From: Jannaschia donghaensis
GTDB lineage: Bacteria > Pseudomonadota > Alphaproteobacteria > Rhodobacterales > Rhodobacteraceae
Length of the DNA: 64,000 nt
Reading direction: 5' to 3'
NCBI RefSeq assembly: GCF_001403795.1
Contig: NZ_CXSU01000011.1
Span: forward strand, 872,603-936,602
The translations under genes and the position numbers were made by a program. The notes under the pieces are model-generated. The model made no database searches, was not told the origin of the DNA, and worked only from the letters and a program-made list of their open reading frames with translations. Below, one piece after another: positions 51,550 to 60,266 of the stretch (positions are counted from its first letter, which is position 1; the number at the start of each line of letters is the position of its first letter).

Positions 51550-53250
51550 TCATCCCTCGTCGAAGGGATCCCATTCGTCCTCGACCTCGGCCAGGCTGTC
51601 CTCGGCAGCCTTTTGTTCGATGACCGCAAAGGTCCTGACGGGCAAAAGCTCCGCGCCGGGAAAGGCGTTCAGGATGGCCTGCGTGAACGGGTGGGAGCGG
51701 GCGGCCAGATCGGCCTCGTCCTGAACCTCGTTCTTCACTTCGGCCACGGTCGGCGCACCGCCCTGCGCGATCGACACGATCCAGCGCACGCCGGTCCAGC
51801 CCTGCAACCGCCCGGCCAGCCGCGCGCCCAGATCGGCGGCGGCGCCCGGGGCCGGCTCGAATTCGATCCGGCCGGGGGCATAGGCGACAAGGCGCACGCC
51901 CGTCTCCACCTCAACCAGCAGTTTCACGTCGCGGTTCGCACGGATCAGGTCGATGACATGCGGGAACGTCTGGAACCGGGCCAAGGACGGATCGCTGTCG
52001 TGGGCCAGTGCCGGCATGGCGGACCCGCGCGCGACCGGGCTGGACCCGCCGCCCGAGGGGGCCGGGCGGGCGGCAGGTGCTGCGGCCTGGGGCATCGGCG
52101 TATCGCGCAGCTTGCGGACCAGGTCGTCGGGACTGGGCAGGTCGGCCACATGGGTTAGACGGATCACCGCCATCTCGGCGGCCATCATGGCGTTGGGGGC
52201 GTTGCCCACCTCCTCCAGCGCCTTGAGGAGCATCTGCCACATCCGGGTCAGGCTGCGCATCTGAAGCCCTGCGGCGAAGGCCTGACCGCGGGCGCGTTCG
52301 TCCGGGCTTACCGTCGGGTCTTCGGCGGCGTCGGGCGTGATCTTGATGACGGAGACCCAGTGCGTGAGTTCGGCCAGATCGCGCAGCACGGCCATCGGAT
52401 CGGCCCCGTCCGAATACTGCCCGCCCAATTCCTCCAGCGCGGCCGCAGCCTCGCCCTTCATCACCATGTCGAACAGATCCATCACCCGGCCCCGGTCCGC
52501 CAGGCCCAGCATCGCGCGAACCTGATCGGCGGTGGTTTCCCCGGCCCCGTGGCTGATCGCCTGATCCAGCAGGGACATCGCATCGCGCACCGATCCTTCG
52601 GCGGCGCGCGCGATCAGGGCCAGCGCGTCGGTCGCGATTTCGGCCCCTTCCCTGGCGGCGATGCCCCGCAGGTGGGCGATCATCACTTCCGGTTCGATCC
52701 GGCGCAGGTCGAACCGCTGGCACCGGGACAGGACGGTGACGGGGACCTTGCGGATCTCGGTGGTGGCGAAGATGAACTTCACGTGGGCGGGCGGTTCTTC
52801 CAGCGTCTTGAGCAGCGCGTTGAACGCACTGGTCGAGAGCATGTGAACCTCGTCGATGATGTAGATCTTGTAGCGCGCGGAGGCGGCGCGGTAGTGGACC
52901 GAGTCGATAATCTCGCGCATGTCGCCGACGCCGGTGTTCGATGCCGCGTCCATTTCCAGAACGTCGACGTGGCGGCCCTCGGCGATGGCGACGCAGGGCT
53001 CGCAGACGCCGCAAGGTTCGGTCGTCGGCCCGCCGTTGCCATCCGGCCCGACGCAGTTGAGCCCCTTGGCCACGATGCGCGCGGTTGTCGTTTTGCCCGT
53101 GCCCCGTATGCCCGTCAGGATGAACGCCTGCGCGATACGGTCGGCGGCGAAGGCGTTGCGCAGCGTGCGGACCATCGGGTCCTGGCCGATCAGATCGGCA
53201 AAGGTCGCGGGGCGGTATTTGCGCGCGAGAACCTGGTATTCCGTCGTCAT
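51550..53250 (-). CDS. dnaX: DNA polymerase III subunits tau/gamma
   Basis: 566 residues. AAA+ clamp-loader ATPase: N-terminal EYQVLARKYRPATFADLIGQ, Walker A GIRGTGKTTTARI, a zinc site with CGVCEPC, Walker B YIIDEVHMLS and the sensor region FIFATTEIRKVP. The C-terminal third is Ala/Pro-rich, followed by the tau region that binds the polymerase. Located 102 bases upstream of dps. I saw no A-AAA-AAG frameshift signal, so gamma is not obviously made. Confidence 0.96.
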   Translation of the reverse strand: MTTEYQVLARKYRPATFADLIGQDPMVRTLRNAFAADRIAQAFILTGIRGTGKTTTARIVAKGLNCVGPDGNGGPTTEPCGVCEPCVAIAEGRHVDVLEMDAASNTGVGDMREIIDSVHYRAASARYKIYIIDEVHMLSTSAFNALLKTLEEPPAHVKFIFATTEIRKVPVTVLSRCQRFDLRRIEPEVMIAHLRGIAAREGAEIATDALALIARAAEGSVRDAMSLLDQAISHGAGETTADQVRAMLGLADRGRVMDLFDMVMKGEAAAALEELGGQYSDGADPMAVLRDLAELTHWVSVIKITPDAAEDPTVSPDERARGQAFAAGLQMRSLTRMWQMLLKALEEVGNAPNAMMAAEMAVIRLTHVADLPSPDDLVRKLRDTPMPQAAAPAARPAPSGGGSSPVARGSAMPALAHDSDPSLARFQTFPHVIDLIRANRDVKLLVEVETGVRLVAYAPGRIEFEPAPGAAADLGARLAGRLQGWTGVRWIVSIAQGGAPTVAEVKNEVQDEADLAARSHPFTQAILNAFPGAELLPVRTFAVIEQKAAEDSLAEVEDEWDPFDEG

Positions 53251-53312
53251 GCCTGCCCCTCCGGTCCGGTCGTCAACTTAGGCCGATCGCGGGCCGGTTG
53301 CCAGAGCCCAGG

Positions 53313-53678
53313 TCACAGCGTCCAGAGCACGATGCCGATGGTCACCGCCCCGACCGAAAAGATGATCGACAGCAGCGTGTAGTTCTCGCGGGATTGTACC
53401 TCGGCCTGGTGCTCGTCCAGCCGGGTCTGCGTCTTGCAGGCATTTTGGCGCGCCGACCAGAAGATGAAGAGCGCGGCGATCACGAACAGGGTCGACACCA
53501 GCTTGGGCACCCAAGTGGGTTCCGCCTCGCCGAAGACGGCGCGCAGTCCGACGGCGATGGCGATGGCGGCCATGCCGGTTCGCATCCAGCCCGCGAAGGT
53601 CCGTTCGTTCGCAAGCGTCGTGCGGTCTTCGGCCCAGTCGGTCCGGTCTTTGGCCAGGCTGTTCTTGTCGTCGGACAT
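53313..53678 (-). CDS. DUF202/YidH family membrane protein
   Basis: 121 residues, three predicted membrane helices. The DUF202 signature LANERTFAGWMRTGMAAIAIAVG is at residues about 23-44, followed by FVIAALFIFWSA and LSIIFSVGAVTIGIVLW. Members such as YidH are small inner-membrane proteins of unknown role. ATG 53678 shares a base with the stop of the TetR gene (TGATG), so both are one transcript and this protein is probably regulated with the TetR circuit. Confidence 0.87.
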   Translation of the reverse strand: MSDDKNSLAKDRTDWAEDRTTLANERTFAGWMRTGMAAIAIAVGLRAVFGEAEPTWVPKLVSTLFVIAALFIFWSARQNACKTQTRLDEHQAEVQSRENYTLLSIIFSVGAVTIGIVLWTL

Positions 53679-54238
53679 CACGCGCTCCTCGTTTCGCCCA
53701 GGGTCAGAAGGTCGGGCATGTTCCGCAGGGGGGCCGCATCGCCGCGGATGCGCGCAAATGTCCAGCACCCGATAAGGGTCGCCCAGATCCGTTGCGCGTC
53801 CGTCAGCGGGGCGGGGCCGTGCAGTCGGAGGCCCTGCGCCTGGGTCGCGTCGATCCAGGATTGCAGCAGGCGTTCGCCTTCGGCCCTGTCCAACGGCCCA
53901 TCCAGGAACAACGTCTGGACCGGGCAGGCACGCCAATGGGCCTGCCGTTCGAACAGGCGGGCGAGCTTTTCGCACATCCGCACCGTCCCGCCAGAAAAAT
54001 CCTCGGCCGGGTCGTAGGCGCGGGCGATGATGTCCAGCATCAGGTCCGACGCCAGGTGCGCCGCCGCCCGGGCGAGGTCGGCCTTTCCGGCGGGAAAGTG
54101 ATGATAGAGCGATCCCTTCGGGGCCTGCGCCGCCGTCAGGATGTCGGCGACTGAGGTGCCGTGAAACCCCCGTTCCTGAAAGAGTGTCACGCCGGAGTGG
54201 ATCAGCCGGTCGCGGGTTGAGGGGGTGGGGTCGGCCAT
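53678..54238 (-). CDS. TetR-family transcriptional regulator
   Basis: 186 residues. N-terminal HTH: GVTLFQERGFHGTSVADILTAAQAPKGSLYHHFPAGKADLARA (residues about 14-56), followed by the ligand-binding domain ending LTLGETRSA, a TetR_C-type (AcrR/YxaF-like) group. ATG 54238 has GGAAAG nine bases upstream; the longer frame to 55498 runs over the hydrolase gene. It is divergent from the alpha/beta hydrolase and the gap contains three repeat operators, so it likely represses that gene and its own operon. Confidence 0.9.
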   Translation of the reverse strand: MADPTPSTRDRLIHSGVTLFQERGFHGTSVADILTAAQAPKGSLYHHFPAGKADLARAAAHLASDLMLDIIARAYDPAEDFSGGTVRMCEKLARLFERQAHWRACPVQTLFLDGPLDRAEGERLLQSWIDATQAQGLRLHGPAPLTDAQRIWATLIGCWTFARIRGDAAPLRNMPDLLTLGETRSA

Positions 54239-54258
54239 GGCGTAACTTTCCATGACTT

Positions 54259-54272
54259 GACCGAATGGTCCA
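54259..54272. promoter_or_regulatory. TetR operator-like repeat 1
   Basis: GACCGAATGGTCCA, an imperfect inverted repeat GACC-GAAT-GGTC, 20 bases upstream of the TetR start. One of three copies of the consensus GACYGNWTGGTCYA in this divergent gap. Confidence 0.72.
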
Positions 54273-54285
54273 GCGCATGTCATCA

Positions 54286-54299
54286 GACCGTATGGTCTA
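54286..54299. promoter_or_regulatory. TetR operator-like repeat 2
   Basis: GACCGTATGGTCTA within the inverted repeat AGACC-GTAT-GGTCT, whose five-base arms match exactly; the best of the three copies. It begins 27 bases after the first copy and directly abuts the third. Confidence 0.75.
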
Positions 54300-54313
54300 G
54301 ACTGATTGGTCCA
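54300..54313. promoter_or_regulatory. TetR operator-like repeat 3
   Basis: GACTGATTGGTCCA, abutting repeat 2 with a 14-base period and ending three bases before the hydrolase ATG. A repressor bound here would overlap the hydrolase ribosome-binding and start region. Confidence 0.7.
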
Positions 54314-54316
54314 ATA

Positions 54317-55186
54317 ATGAACGTGTCCACGACACAGAATGTGACGATCCCGTCCGGTCCCGCCGCGCTTGCCGGGACCCTGTTTGTGTCCGGTGAAAAA
54401 CCGAAGGCCGCTGTCGTTCTGCACGCGGCGACCGGTGTCCCCGCGCGGTTCTACGCGGCCTTTGCGACATGGTTGTCGCGGGATCGGGGGATCGCCTGTC
54501 TGACCTACGACTACCGCGATTTCGGAGCGTCGGGGTCCGCGCAGGGCAGCGCCGCGACCATGACCGACTGGGGCGTCCACGATCAACAGGCCGCGCGCGA
54601 CTGGTTGCGCGCGCGTCTGCCGGAGGCACCGCTGTGGGTGATCGGCCATTCGTTGGGGGGTATGATGCTGCCGTATCAGACCGGGCTTGCGTCCATCGCG
54701 CGTGTCGTCACGGTCGCGTCGGGGGCGGTCAATGTGCGGGATCATCCCTGGCCCTATCAGGCCTTCGCGCGGGCCTTCTGGGCACCGGGTCTGGGTGCGC
54801 TTTCCCGCCGGATCGGCCGATTTCCGACGCGCGCGCTGCGCATCGGGCACGACCTGCCGGCCGGGGTCTATGCGCAGTGGCGGCAGTGGTGCACCTCGCC
54901 CGCGTTTCAGCGTGACGACGCGGATCTGCCGGTCGCCGATGCGACCGCGCTGACCTGTCCGATGCGGGTGGTCGCCGTATCCGACGATGCGCTGTGTCCG
55001 CCGGCGGCGGTCTGGCGGCTGATGACGGCCTATCCAGGGGCGATGAAACGTCAGGTGGTTCTGGACCCGCGGACCTTCGGCATGGCGCGCATCGGGCATC
55101 TGGATCCGCTGGGCGAACGGGGACGTCCCTTGTGGCCGACGTTGATCGCGCAGGATTTGCCATCGCGGAGCAACGTGCTGATCTGA
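54317..55186 (+). CDS. Alpha/beta hydrolase, TetR-controlled
   Basis: 289 residues. The fold begins with AVVLHAATGVPARFYAAFATWL; the nucleophile elbow is GHSLGG (residues about 114-119, Ser116), an acid in a later DDAL segment, and the histidine in RIGHLDPLG. It resembles esterase/lipase-like YbbA- or Serine-aminopeptidase-type hydrolases. ATG 54317 lies three bases after the last operator repeat and has no clear ribosome site, so initiation may be near-leaderless. The substrate is probably the TetR ligand or a related compound. Confidence 0.85.
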   Translation: MNVSTTQNVTIPSGPAALAGTLFVSGEKPKAAVVLHAATGVPARFYAAFATWLSRDRGIACLTYDYRDFGASGSAQGSAATMTDWGVHDQQAARDWLRARLPEAPLWVIGHSLGGMMLPYQTGLASIARVVTVASGAVNVRDHPWPYQAFARAFWAPGLGALSRRIGRFPTRALRIGHDLPAGVYAQWRQWCTSPAFQRDDADLPVADATALTCPMRVVAVSDDALCPPAAVWRLMTAYPGAMKRQVVLDPRTFGMARIGHLDPLGERGRPLWPTLIAQDLPSRSNVLI

Positions 55187-55210
55187 ACCGATTGCAAGGG
55201 GAGGGGTGGT

Positions 55211-55304
55211 GAGAGGCTGGACGACGACCCAAACGGGACTCGCTGTGGCTGCTTCCTTCCGGACCTGACCAGGTTGGCAAGACGCCTGCCCGCGCCAACC
55301 TCTC
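55211..55304 (-). ncRNA. ffs: Signal recognition particle RNA, small bacterial (4.5S) type
   Basis: On the minus strand the conserved apical domain reads GGTCAGGTCCGGAAGGAAGC, the Ffh-binding symmetric loop and GGAA tetraloop. The ends GAGAGGTTGG and CCAGCCTCTC pair to close a hairpin of about 94 bases. A -10-like TATTAC lies about ten bases upstream. With Ffh this RNA targets nascent membrane proteins. Exact ends are estimated from pairing. Confidence 0.92.
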
Positions 55305-55341
55305 GACCAACAGGTAATATGCGCCGCGCGCCGATGCAAGA

Positions 55342-55779
55342 TCACTCTGCGACGCGACCCATCCATTTCCAGGCATCCGCCGCAATCGCTTCGCCGCTTT
55401 CGTAGAACCAGTGGCTGTGCCCCTCCAGCCGGACGAGGTCGAACGGATGCCCGGCACTGGCCAGCGCGGCGGCACTGTCGCGGCCCGGCCCCCACCATTT
55501 CACGCCTTCCGATGTTCGGAACCCGATGCCCTGCGTCGGATCGGGGGTATAGTCGTGGGATGCCGGAAAAGTGATGAAACGCGTTTCGCTCAACTCTCGC
55601 ATCTGGCGGCGGGGGTGGTTGGCCGTTGTCCGGGCCGCCCTCGAGATTTCCGGCAGATCATCGAGGCTGGCGGTGTCGAAGAATGGGAGCGCGACGTGGA
55701 GTGCCCGCGCTTTGAGGGCCGATGGAATGGCGATCAGAAGGATCACGATACGAACGGACATCACCAGGTATCCGAGCAT
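55342..55779 (-). CDS. Hypothetical exported protein, possibly a truncated alpha/beta hydrolase
   Basis: About 145 residues from ATG 55779, which has GGAGGG upstream (12 bases) and gives a hydrophobic N-terminus (YLVMSVRIVILLIAIPSALKA). The C-terminal HPFDLVRLEGHSHWFYESGEAIAADAWKWM is like the last part of poly(hydroxyalkanoate)-depolymerase-type alpha/beta hydrolases, with the catalytic-type histidine, but the nucleophile half is missing. It may be a remnant or a short separate protein. No partner genes. Confidence 0.5.
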   Translation of the reverse strand: MLGYLVMSVRIVILLIAIPSALKARALHVALPFFDTASLDDLPEISRAARTTANHPRRQMRELSETRFITFPASHDYTPDPTQGIGFRTSEGVKWWGPGRDSAAALASAGHPFDLVRLEGHSHWFYESGEAIAADAWKWMGRVAE

Positions 55780-55893
55780 GCGTATTTGGCACCCTCCGTC
55801 ATGTCGGAAAGCCATGCCATGCCCCGGAAACCGGGGTAGATTTTGACGGCCAGAGCCGCAGGCCGCGATCGGGAATCGTGCATCAAGACAGGA

Positions 55894-56658
55894 TTACCCC
55901 GGTGCGCGTTCCGCCCAACCCGCAAAGATCTTTTCCAGCGCGACCACGACGTAGAAGAGCGCGATGCCAAGTACGGCCAGCGCGATCAGGACAGCGAACA
56001 TCAACGGGTAATCCGCATTGGTCCGACCCGAATCGAACAGGGCCCCAAGGCCGCGTCCGTGGGGCGACACGATTTCCATCAGATTGGTGCCGATGAAGGC
56101 CAGCGTGACCGAAACCTTCAGCGCGCCGAAAAATTCCGGCAGCGTCTTGGGCAGGGCGATCTTCCAGAAAATCGTCGTGTTGGAGGCCCCCAGACTGCGC
56201 AGGATGTCGCGGTATTCAGGCTCCAAAGTGGACAGGCCGATGGATATGGAAACGGCGATCGGGAAGAACGAGATCATGAACGCCATCAGGATCGTATTCA
56301 GATCGTGCTGGCCGATAAAAAGCAGCGCGATGATCGGAACCACCGTGGCCTTGGGCACAGCATTGAAGCCGACGAGGAGGGGGTAGAGCGCTTCGCGGGC
56401 AAGCCGCGAAAACCCCATGATCATGCCCAGAACGATGCCGAACACCACCGCCAGCGCAAGGCCGACCATGGTGCGCCACAGGGTCTGCCAACTGCCCGAC
56501 AGGAACAGCTCCCAATAGCGGGTGTAGGCGGGCGGCAGGTCGGAGGGAGAGGCCATGACGAAGTTCGGCCAGCCGTTTGCCCAGACCAGCACCTCCCACA
56601 GCAGAAGGAAGACGACCATCGCGCTCAGCGGGACCGCGATCTTGCGCAGGGCGTTCAT
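55894..56658 (-). CDS. ABC transporter permease (nitrate/taurine/thiamine-precursor type)
   Basis: 254 residues, about six helices. The BPD_transp_1 EAA loop is visible around EPEYRDILRSLGASNTTIFWKIALP, the contact site for the ATPase. The N-terminal MNALRKIAVPLSAMVVFLLLWEVLV and helices match SsuC/TauC/ThiX permeases. ATG 56658 overlaps the ATPase stop (ATGA). It is last in the operon binding protein, ATPase, permease. The long upstream frame to 57267 runs over the ATPase gene. Confidence 0.92.
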   Translation of the reverse strand: MNALRKIAVPLSAMVVFLLLWEVLVWANGWPNFVMASPSDLPPAYTRYWELFLSGSWQTLWRTMVGLALAVVFGIVLGMIMGFSRLAREALYPLLVGFNAVPKATVVPIIALLFIGQHDLNTILMAFMISFFPIAVSISIGLSTLEPEYRDILRSLGASNTTIFWKIALPKTLPEFFGALKVSVTLAFIGTNLMEIVSPHGRGLGALFDSGRTNADYPLMFAVLIALAVLGIALFYVVVALEKIFAGWAERAPG

Positions 56659-57536
56659 CGGGGTGCCTCCGTGCTGGGGTCTTGCGCGGTGGCGGCGACA
56701 TGCTCGACCGGGCGGTTTGCCACACCGGGGACGGGAACGGGGGACGCGGCGGGCGGATCGACGTCGCGGCCCTGCGCCACCTGAATTTCGCGCCGCAGAA
56801 CCGCCAGCAATTCGACGGCGCGCGGCGCATAGAGATCGTCGAGCGTCCGCCTGCCGCCCATATCGATTTCCACCACCCGCTGCGCAAAGGCCGGGCGGGC
56901 GGAAAAGACGACCGTGCGGTCCGACAGGAACACGGATTCGCGCAAATCGTGGGTGATGAGGACGCAGGTGAATTGCTCCTTGGCCCGCAATTCGTGCATC
57001 GTCTGCCACAGGTCTTCGCGCGTGAACGCGTCGAGGGCGCCGAACGGCTCGTCCAGGATGAGAACCTCGGGGCGGTGCACGATGGAGCGGCAGAGCGAGG
57101 CGCGCTGGCGCATCCCGCCAGACAGCTCCGATGGTTTCTTGTCCTCGAACCCCTCCAGCCCCACGAGAGCGAGGAGTTCGCGGGCGCGATCCTGTTGCTG
57201 CGTCTTCGACATCGAGGTCGAGACGATTTCCAGCGGTAGCATCACGTTCTGCAAAATCGTGCGCCATTCCAGAAGGACGGGGTTCTGGAACGCCATGCCC
57301 ACCGTGCTGCGCGGCCCCGTCACCGGCGCGCCACCCAGACGCACGATGCCCTGGTCGGGCTTCATCAGGCCGGCAATCAGGCGCGTAAGCGTGGACTTAC
57401 CGCACCCGGACGGCCCCACCACGGCGGTAAAGCTGCCTTCGGGCATGTCGATGCTCAGGTCCTTGAGCACCGGTAGAGGTCCGGCCGCCGTGGAATAGGC
57501 GTGCGTGACGTGTTCGAGAGATATGGGAAGGGACAT
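56655..57536 (-). CDS. ABC transporter ATP-binding protein (SsuB/TauB type)
   Basis: 293 residues. Walker A GPSGCGKST (residues about 42-50), signature LSGGMRQR, Walker B VLILDEPFGALD and the H-loop LITHDL. The C-terminal 40 residues beyond the domain are Pro/Ala-rich (AASPVPVPGVANRPVEHV) and not conserved. It energises the permease encoded downstream. Located 48 bases after the binding-protein gene on the same transcript. Confidence 0.93.
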   Translation of the reverse strand: MSLPISLEHVTHAYSTAAGPLPVLKDLSIDMPEGSFTAVVGPSGCGKSTLTRLIAGLMKPDQGIVRLGGAPVTGPRSTVGMAFQNPVLLEWRTILQNVMLPLEIVSTSMSKTQQQDRARELLALVGLEGFEDKKPSELSGGMRQRASLCRSIVHRPEVLILDEPFGALDAFTREDLWQTMHELRAKEQFTCVLITHDLRESVFLSDRTVVFSARPAFAQRVVEIDMGGRRTLDDLYAPRAVELLAVLRREIQVAQGRDVDPPAASPVPVPGVANRPVEHVAATAQDPSTEAPR

Positions 57537-57584
57537 GGGGGGCTTTCGGGGTTCGGGCGGCCCGGATGGCCGCCCGCAGAAATA

Positions 57585-58589
57585 TTACTTCAGCATCCGC
57601 GCATCGGCATCGGGCAGATAGGCGTCGGTGAAGTAGAGGCTGGCATCGGGCTCGGACTGGAAGTCGTAGACCAGCTTGGTCTGCTCGATGGCTTTCGCCA
57701 TACGGTCGGCGTCGATGCCGCCCATGCCGTTTTCGACCACATAGTCGGTCAGGACGTTCGCGTCGATCGACAGCTCCAGCCGGCGCTGTTCCAAGTCGAC
57801 GTCGCCGGCCGGGTTGCGGTCGATGACGGCCTGCGCCCCCATGGCCGGATCGGCGATGACGTCCTTCCAGCCTTGTGCGACGGCCGTCAGGAAACCGGTC
57901 ACGACCTCCGGGTTGGCTTCGGCGAAGTCTGTGTTGGCGATGATCGCATTGCCGTAGAGTTCAACACCGTGGTCGGCCATCAGGATGGTGGAGATATCCT
58001 CCTCGGGCACGCCCAGACGCACGAGGTTGAGGTAGGACGAGAAGCTGAACCCGGTCACGGCATCGACTTCGCCCCCGGCCAGCATCGGCTCGCGCGTGGG
58101 GAAGCCGACGGGTTCGACCGTGACCTTGCTGGCGTCGATGCCGGCGGTTTCGGCGAAGATGGGAAATTGTGCCCAAGCCCCGTCGGGGGGTGGCGCACCC
58201 AAGGTGCGGCCTTCCAGATCGGCAGGTTCGGATACGCCTAGCGACTTGCGACCGACGATGGCGAAGGGCGGCTTGTCATAGACCATCATTACCGCCGTAA
58301 CCGGCGCGTCGGGGTTCTGATCCAGAAAGCGCATCAGCGAGTTGATGTCGGCGAAACCCATCGGAAAAGCGCCGGTGGCCACCTTGGGGATTGCGTCGAG
58401 CGAGCCCTGGCCGGCGCTGATTTCAACCTCCAGCCCCGCGTCGGCGAAATGACCCTGATCGATTGCGGCGAAATAGGCGGCGGAGGGCCCTTCGAATTTC
58501 CAGTCGAGTGCGAAGGGCACTTCGGTCTGAGCCAGAGCGGGCGCGGCAAGCAGCATTGCGGCGGCGACGCCGCCAAGTTTCGTGAACAT
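57585..58589 (-). CDS. ABC transporter substrate-binding protein, NMT1/THI5-like
   Basis: 334 residues. Signal peptide MFTKLGGVAAAMLLAAPALAQ, then the NMT1/THI5-like fold: FALDWKFEGPSAAYFAAIDQGHFADAGLEVEI, KPPFAIVG and PPDGAWAQFPIFAETAGID. Related proteins bind pyrimidine precursors of thiamine, taurine/sulfonates, nitrate or riboflavin-type compounds. The start ATG has GGGGAGATT upstream. I saw no TPP or FMN riboswitch in the 215 bases to nudC, so the ligand stays open; a thiamine precursor is the more typical reading of the family. Confidence 0.9.
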   Translation of the reverse strand: MFTKLGGVAAAMLLAAPALAQTEVPFALDWKFEGPSAAYFAAIDQGHFADAGLEVEISAGQGSLDAIPKVATGAFPMGFADINSLMRFLDQNPDAPVTAVMMVYDKPPFAIVGRKSLGVSEPADLEGRTLGAPPPDGAWAQFPIFAETAGIDASKVTVEPVGFPTREPMLAGGEVDAVTGFSFSSYLNLVRLGVPEEDISTILMADHGVELYGNAIIANTDFAEANPEVVTGFLTAVAQGWKDVIADPAMGAQAVIDRNPAGDVDLEQRRLELSIDANVLTDYVVENGMGGIDADRMAKAIEQTKLVYDFQSEPDASLYFTDAYLPDADARMLK

Positions 58590-58804
58590 GAAAATCTCCC
58601 CAGTTGGACGCCTGATTTGCGAGAGCCTGACCGTCGAGGGCCAGAGATGGCGACCGATGGTGTGGAAGGTGCCCGGCAAAATGCCCGCGATTCAACCGAT
58701 TCGGTGCATCAGTGCCTAAATTTGGTGCGCGTGAGGTCTTTCCGCGGTCGCTCCCGCCCCCTATCCATGCCCGACCGCAGCCCGACCGCCACAAGGAACG
58801 CCCG

Positions 58805-59746
58805 ATGAGACACGCAGAGACGGTGACCTTCGGCGGCGGCGGTCTGGACCGGTCGGAAGACCTGCGCCGCCATCCCGAAATCCTGGAAACCCTGCCGGTC
58901 CGAACCCTTGCGATGTGGCGGGGCAAGCCGCTGATGAATGCGGCGCGGGACGGGTTGGCCCTGGTCGACGGGCACGTCTTCGCGGATCTGGGCACGCCTG
59001 TCCTGCTGGGCCGGATCGAGGAAACGGCGATCTTTGCGCGCGACGTGTCCGGGCTGGACGTGTCGGGCCTGTCCGACGCGTTGGGCGCGTTCCTAGACCC
59101 TAGCGAGCAGACACATCCCGATCTGCCGAACGGCACGGCGTTCTGCGAATTGCGCGGAATGATGACTCATCTGACGCCGCTGGATGCCGAGCTGGCCGCC
59201 ACGGCGCGCGGGGTCCTGGAGTGGCACCGCACCCATGGGTTCTGCGCCAATTGCGGAACGGCGACGCAGGTCGGCAAGGCGGGGTGGATGCGGGCCTGTC
59301 CGGGCTGCGCGCGCGCCCATTTTCCGCGCACCGACCCTGTGGTCATCATGTTGGTGACGCGGGGCAATTCGGTCTTGCTCGGCCGCTCTCCGGGGTGGCC
59401 CGAGGGGTTTTTCAGTTGTCTGGCCGGGTTCATGGAACCGGGCGAGACGATGGAGGCCGCCGTCCGCCGCGAAGTCTGGGAGGAGACGGGCGTGCGCGTG
59501 GGGGCGGTGTCCTACCTTGCCAGTCAGCCCTGGCCGTTCCCCGGCAGCCTGATGCTGGGCGCGCACGGACAGGCCACGTCCGAGACGATCGAGATCGACC
59601 CCGAGGAAATCGCCGAGGCGATCTGGGTCCCGCGCGAGGAACTGGCCGAAGTGTTCGCCGGCACGCACCCGCGCCTTCTGCCCGCGCGCGACGGCGCGAT
59701 CGCGAATTTCCTGCTGAAGAACTGGCTGGCAGATACGCTGGCCTGA
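58805..59746 (+). CDS. nudC: NAD(+) diphosphatase (NADH pyrophosphatase)
   Basis: 313 residues. A zinc finger FCANCGTATQ ... ACPGCARAHFPR (two CxxC pairs, residues about 145-170) precedes the Nudix box GFMEPGETMEAAVRREVWEETGV, and the NudC-specific SQPWPFPGSLMLG follows. It splits NAD(H) to NMN and AMP and can remove NAD caps from RNA. ATG 58805 follows AAGGAACG at a normal distance. Divergent from the ABC transporter operon. Confidence 0.95.
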   Translation: MRHAETVTFGGGGLDRSEDLRRHPEILETLPVRTLAMWRGKPLMNAARDGLALVDGHVFADLGTPVLLGRIEETAIFARDVSGLDVSGLSDALGAFLDPSEQTHPDLPNGTAFCELRGMMTHLTPLDAELAATARGVLEWHRTHGFCANCGTATQVGKAGWMRACPGCARAHFPRTDPVVIMLVTRGNSVLLGRSPGWPEGFFSCLAGFMEPGETMEAAVRREVWEETGVRVGAVSYLASQPWPFPGSLMLGAHGQATSETIEIDPEEIAEAIWVPREELAEVFAGTHPRLLPARDGAIANFLLKNWLADTLA

Positions 59747-59809
59747 TCGCTCTTTGCCCGGCGCGACGGGCGCGATATGGGATGACACGGGATCAGGAGC
59801 GTTGCCGCG

Positions 59810-60262
59810 ATGAAATTTGTTGCCACCGAAGATATCGCCGCGCCCATCGAAACCGTCTGGGCACGCGTGTCCGACCTGGAAGGGTTCGAGGACCGCATCG
59901 GCAAGCGCGTGGGTCAGATTGCCCGCATTCCGCCCGGACCGCCGGGACAGGGCACGTCGTGGACCGGCAAGGCCGAGATCATGGGCAAGGCGCGCGTGGT
60001 CAAGGTGACGGTGGCGACGCTGGCCGCCCCGACCCAATTGGTGGCCGAGGCTGGGACCGATGGCATGACCGTCACCATCCAGGTCGATCTGAAGGAACTG
60101 AGCCCGCGGCTGACGCGGCTGACGGTCACGTCCGAGGCGCGGGCCCGAAGCCTGGCCGCGCGGCTGATGCTGCAATCGGCCAAGCTGGCGCGGCAGACGA
60201 TGGCCAAGCGCTACAAGGCGCGGGTGGCGGATTTCGCGTCGCAGGTCGAAAAGGGCGCCTGA
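59810..60262 (+). CDS. SRPBCC (START/Bet v 1-like) family protein
   Basis: 150 residues. The N-terminal FVATEDIAAPIETVWARVSDLEGFEDRIGKR is the usual start of the Polyketide_cyc2/SRPBCC superfamily, which binds hydrophobic ligands in a deep cavity. The family is widespread and the ligand cannot be predicted. It follows nudC by 63 bases on the same strand and converges with pheA (four bases between stops). Function unknown. Confidence 0.83.
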   Translation: MKFVATEDIAAPIETVWARVSDLEGFEDRIGKRVGQIARIPPGPPGQGTSWTGKAEIMGKARVVKVTVATLAAPTQLVAEAGTDGMTVTIQVDLKELSPRLTRLTVTSEARARSLAARLMLQSAKLARQTMAKRYKARVADFASQVEKGA

Positions 60263-60266
60263 GGCG

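Noticed and set aside
51550-53250. Programmed frameshift for gamma in dnaX
   Set aside because: No A-rich slippery heptamer was visible in this GC-rich gene, and the whole 566-residue frame is open.
53678-55498. 606-codon frame fusing the TetR gene with upstream sequence
   Set aside because: The N-terminal 420 codons run antisense over the hydrolase; the TetR HTH begins normally at ATG 54238.
58590-58804. TPP riboswitch before the NMT1-type transporter
   Set aside because: No CUGAGA-type or matching conserved TPP blocks seen in the leader.
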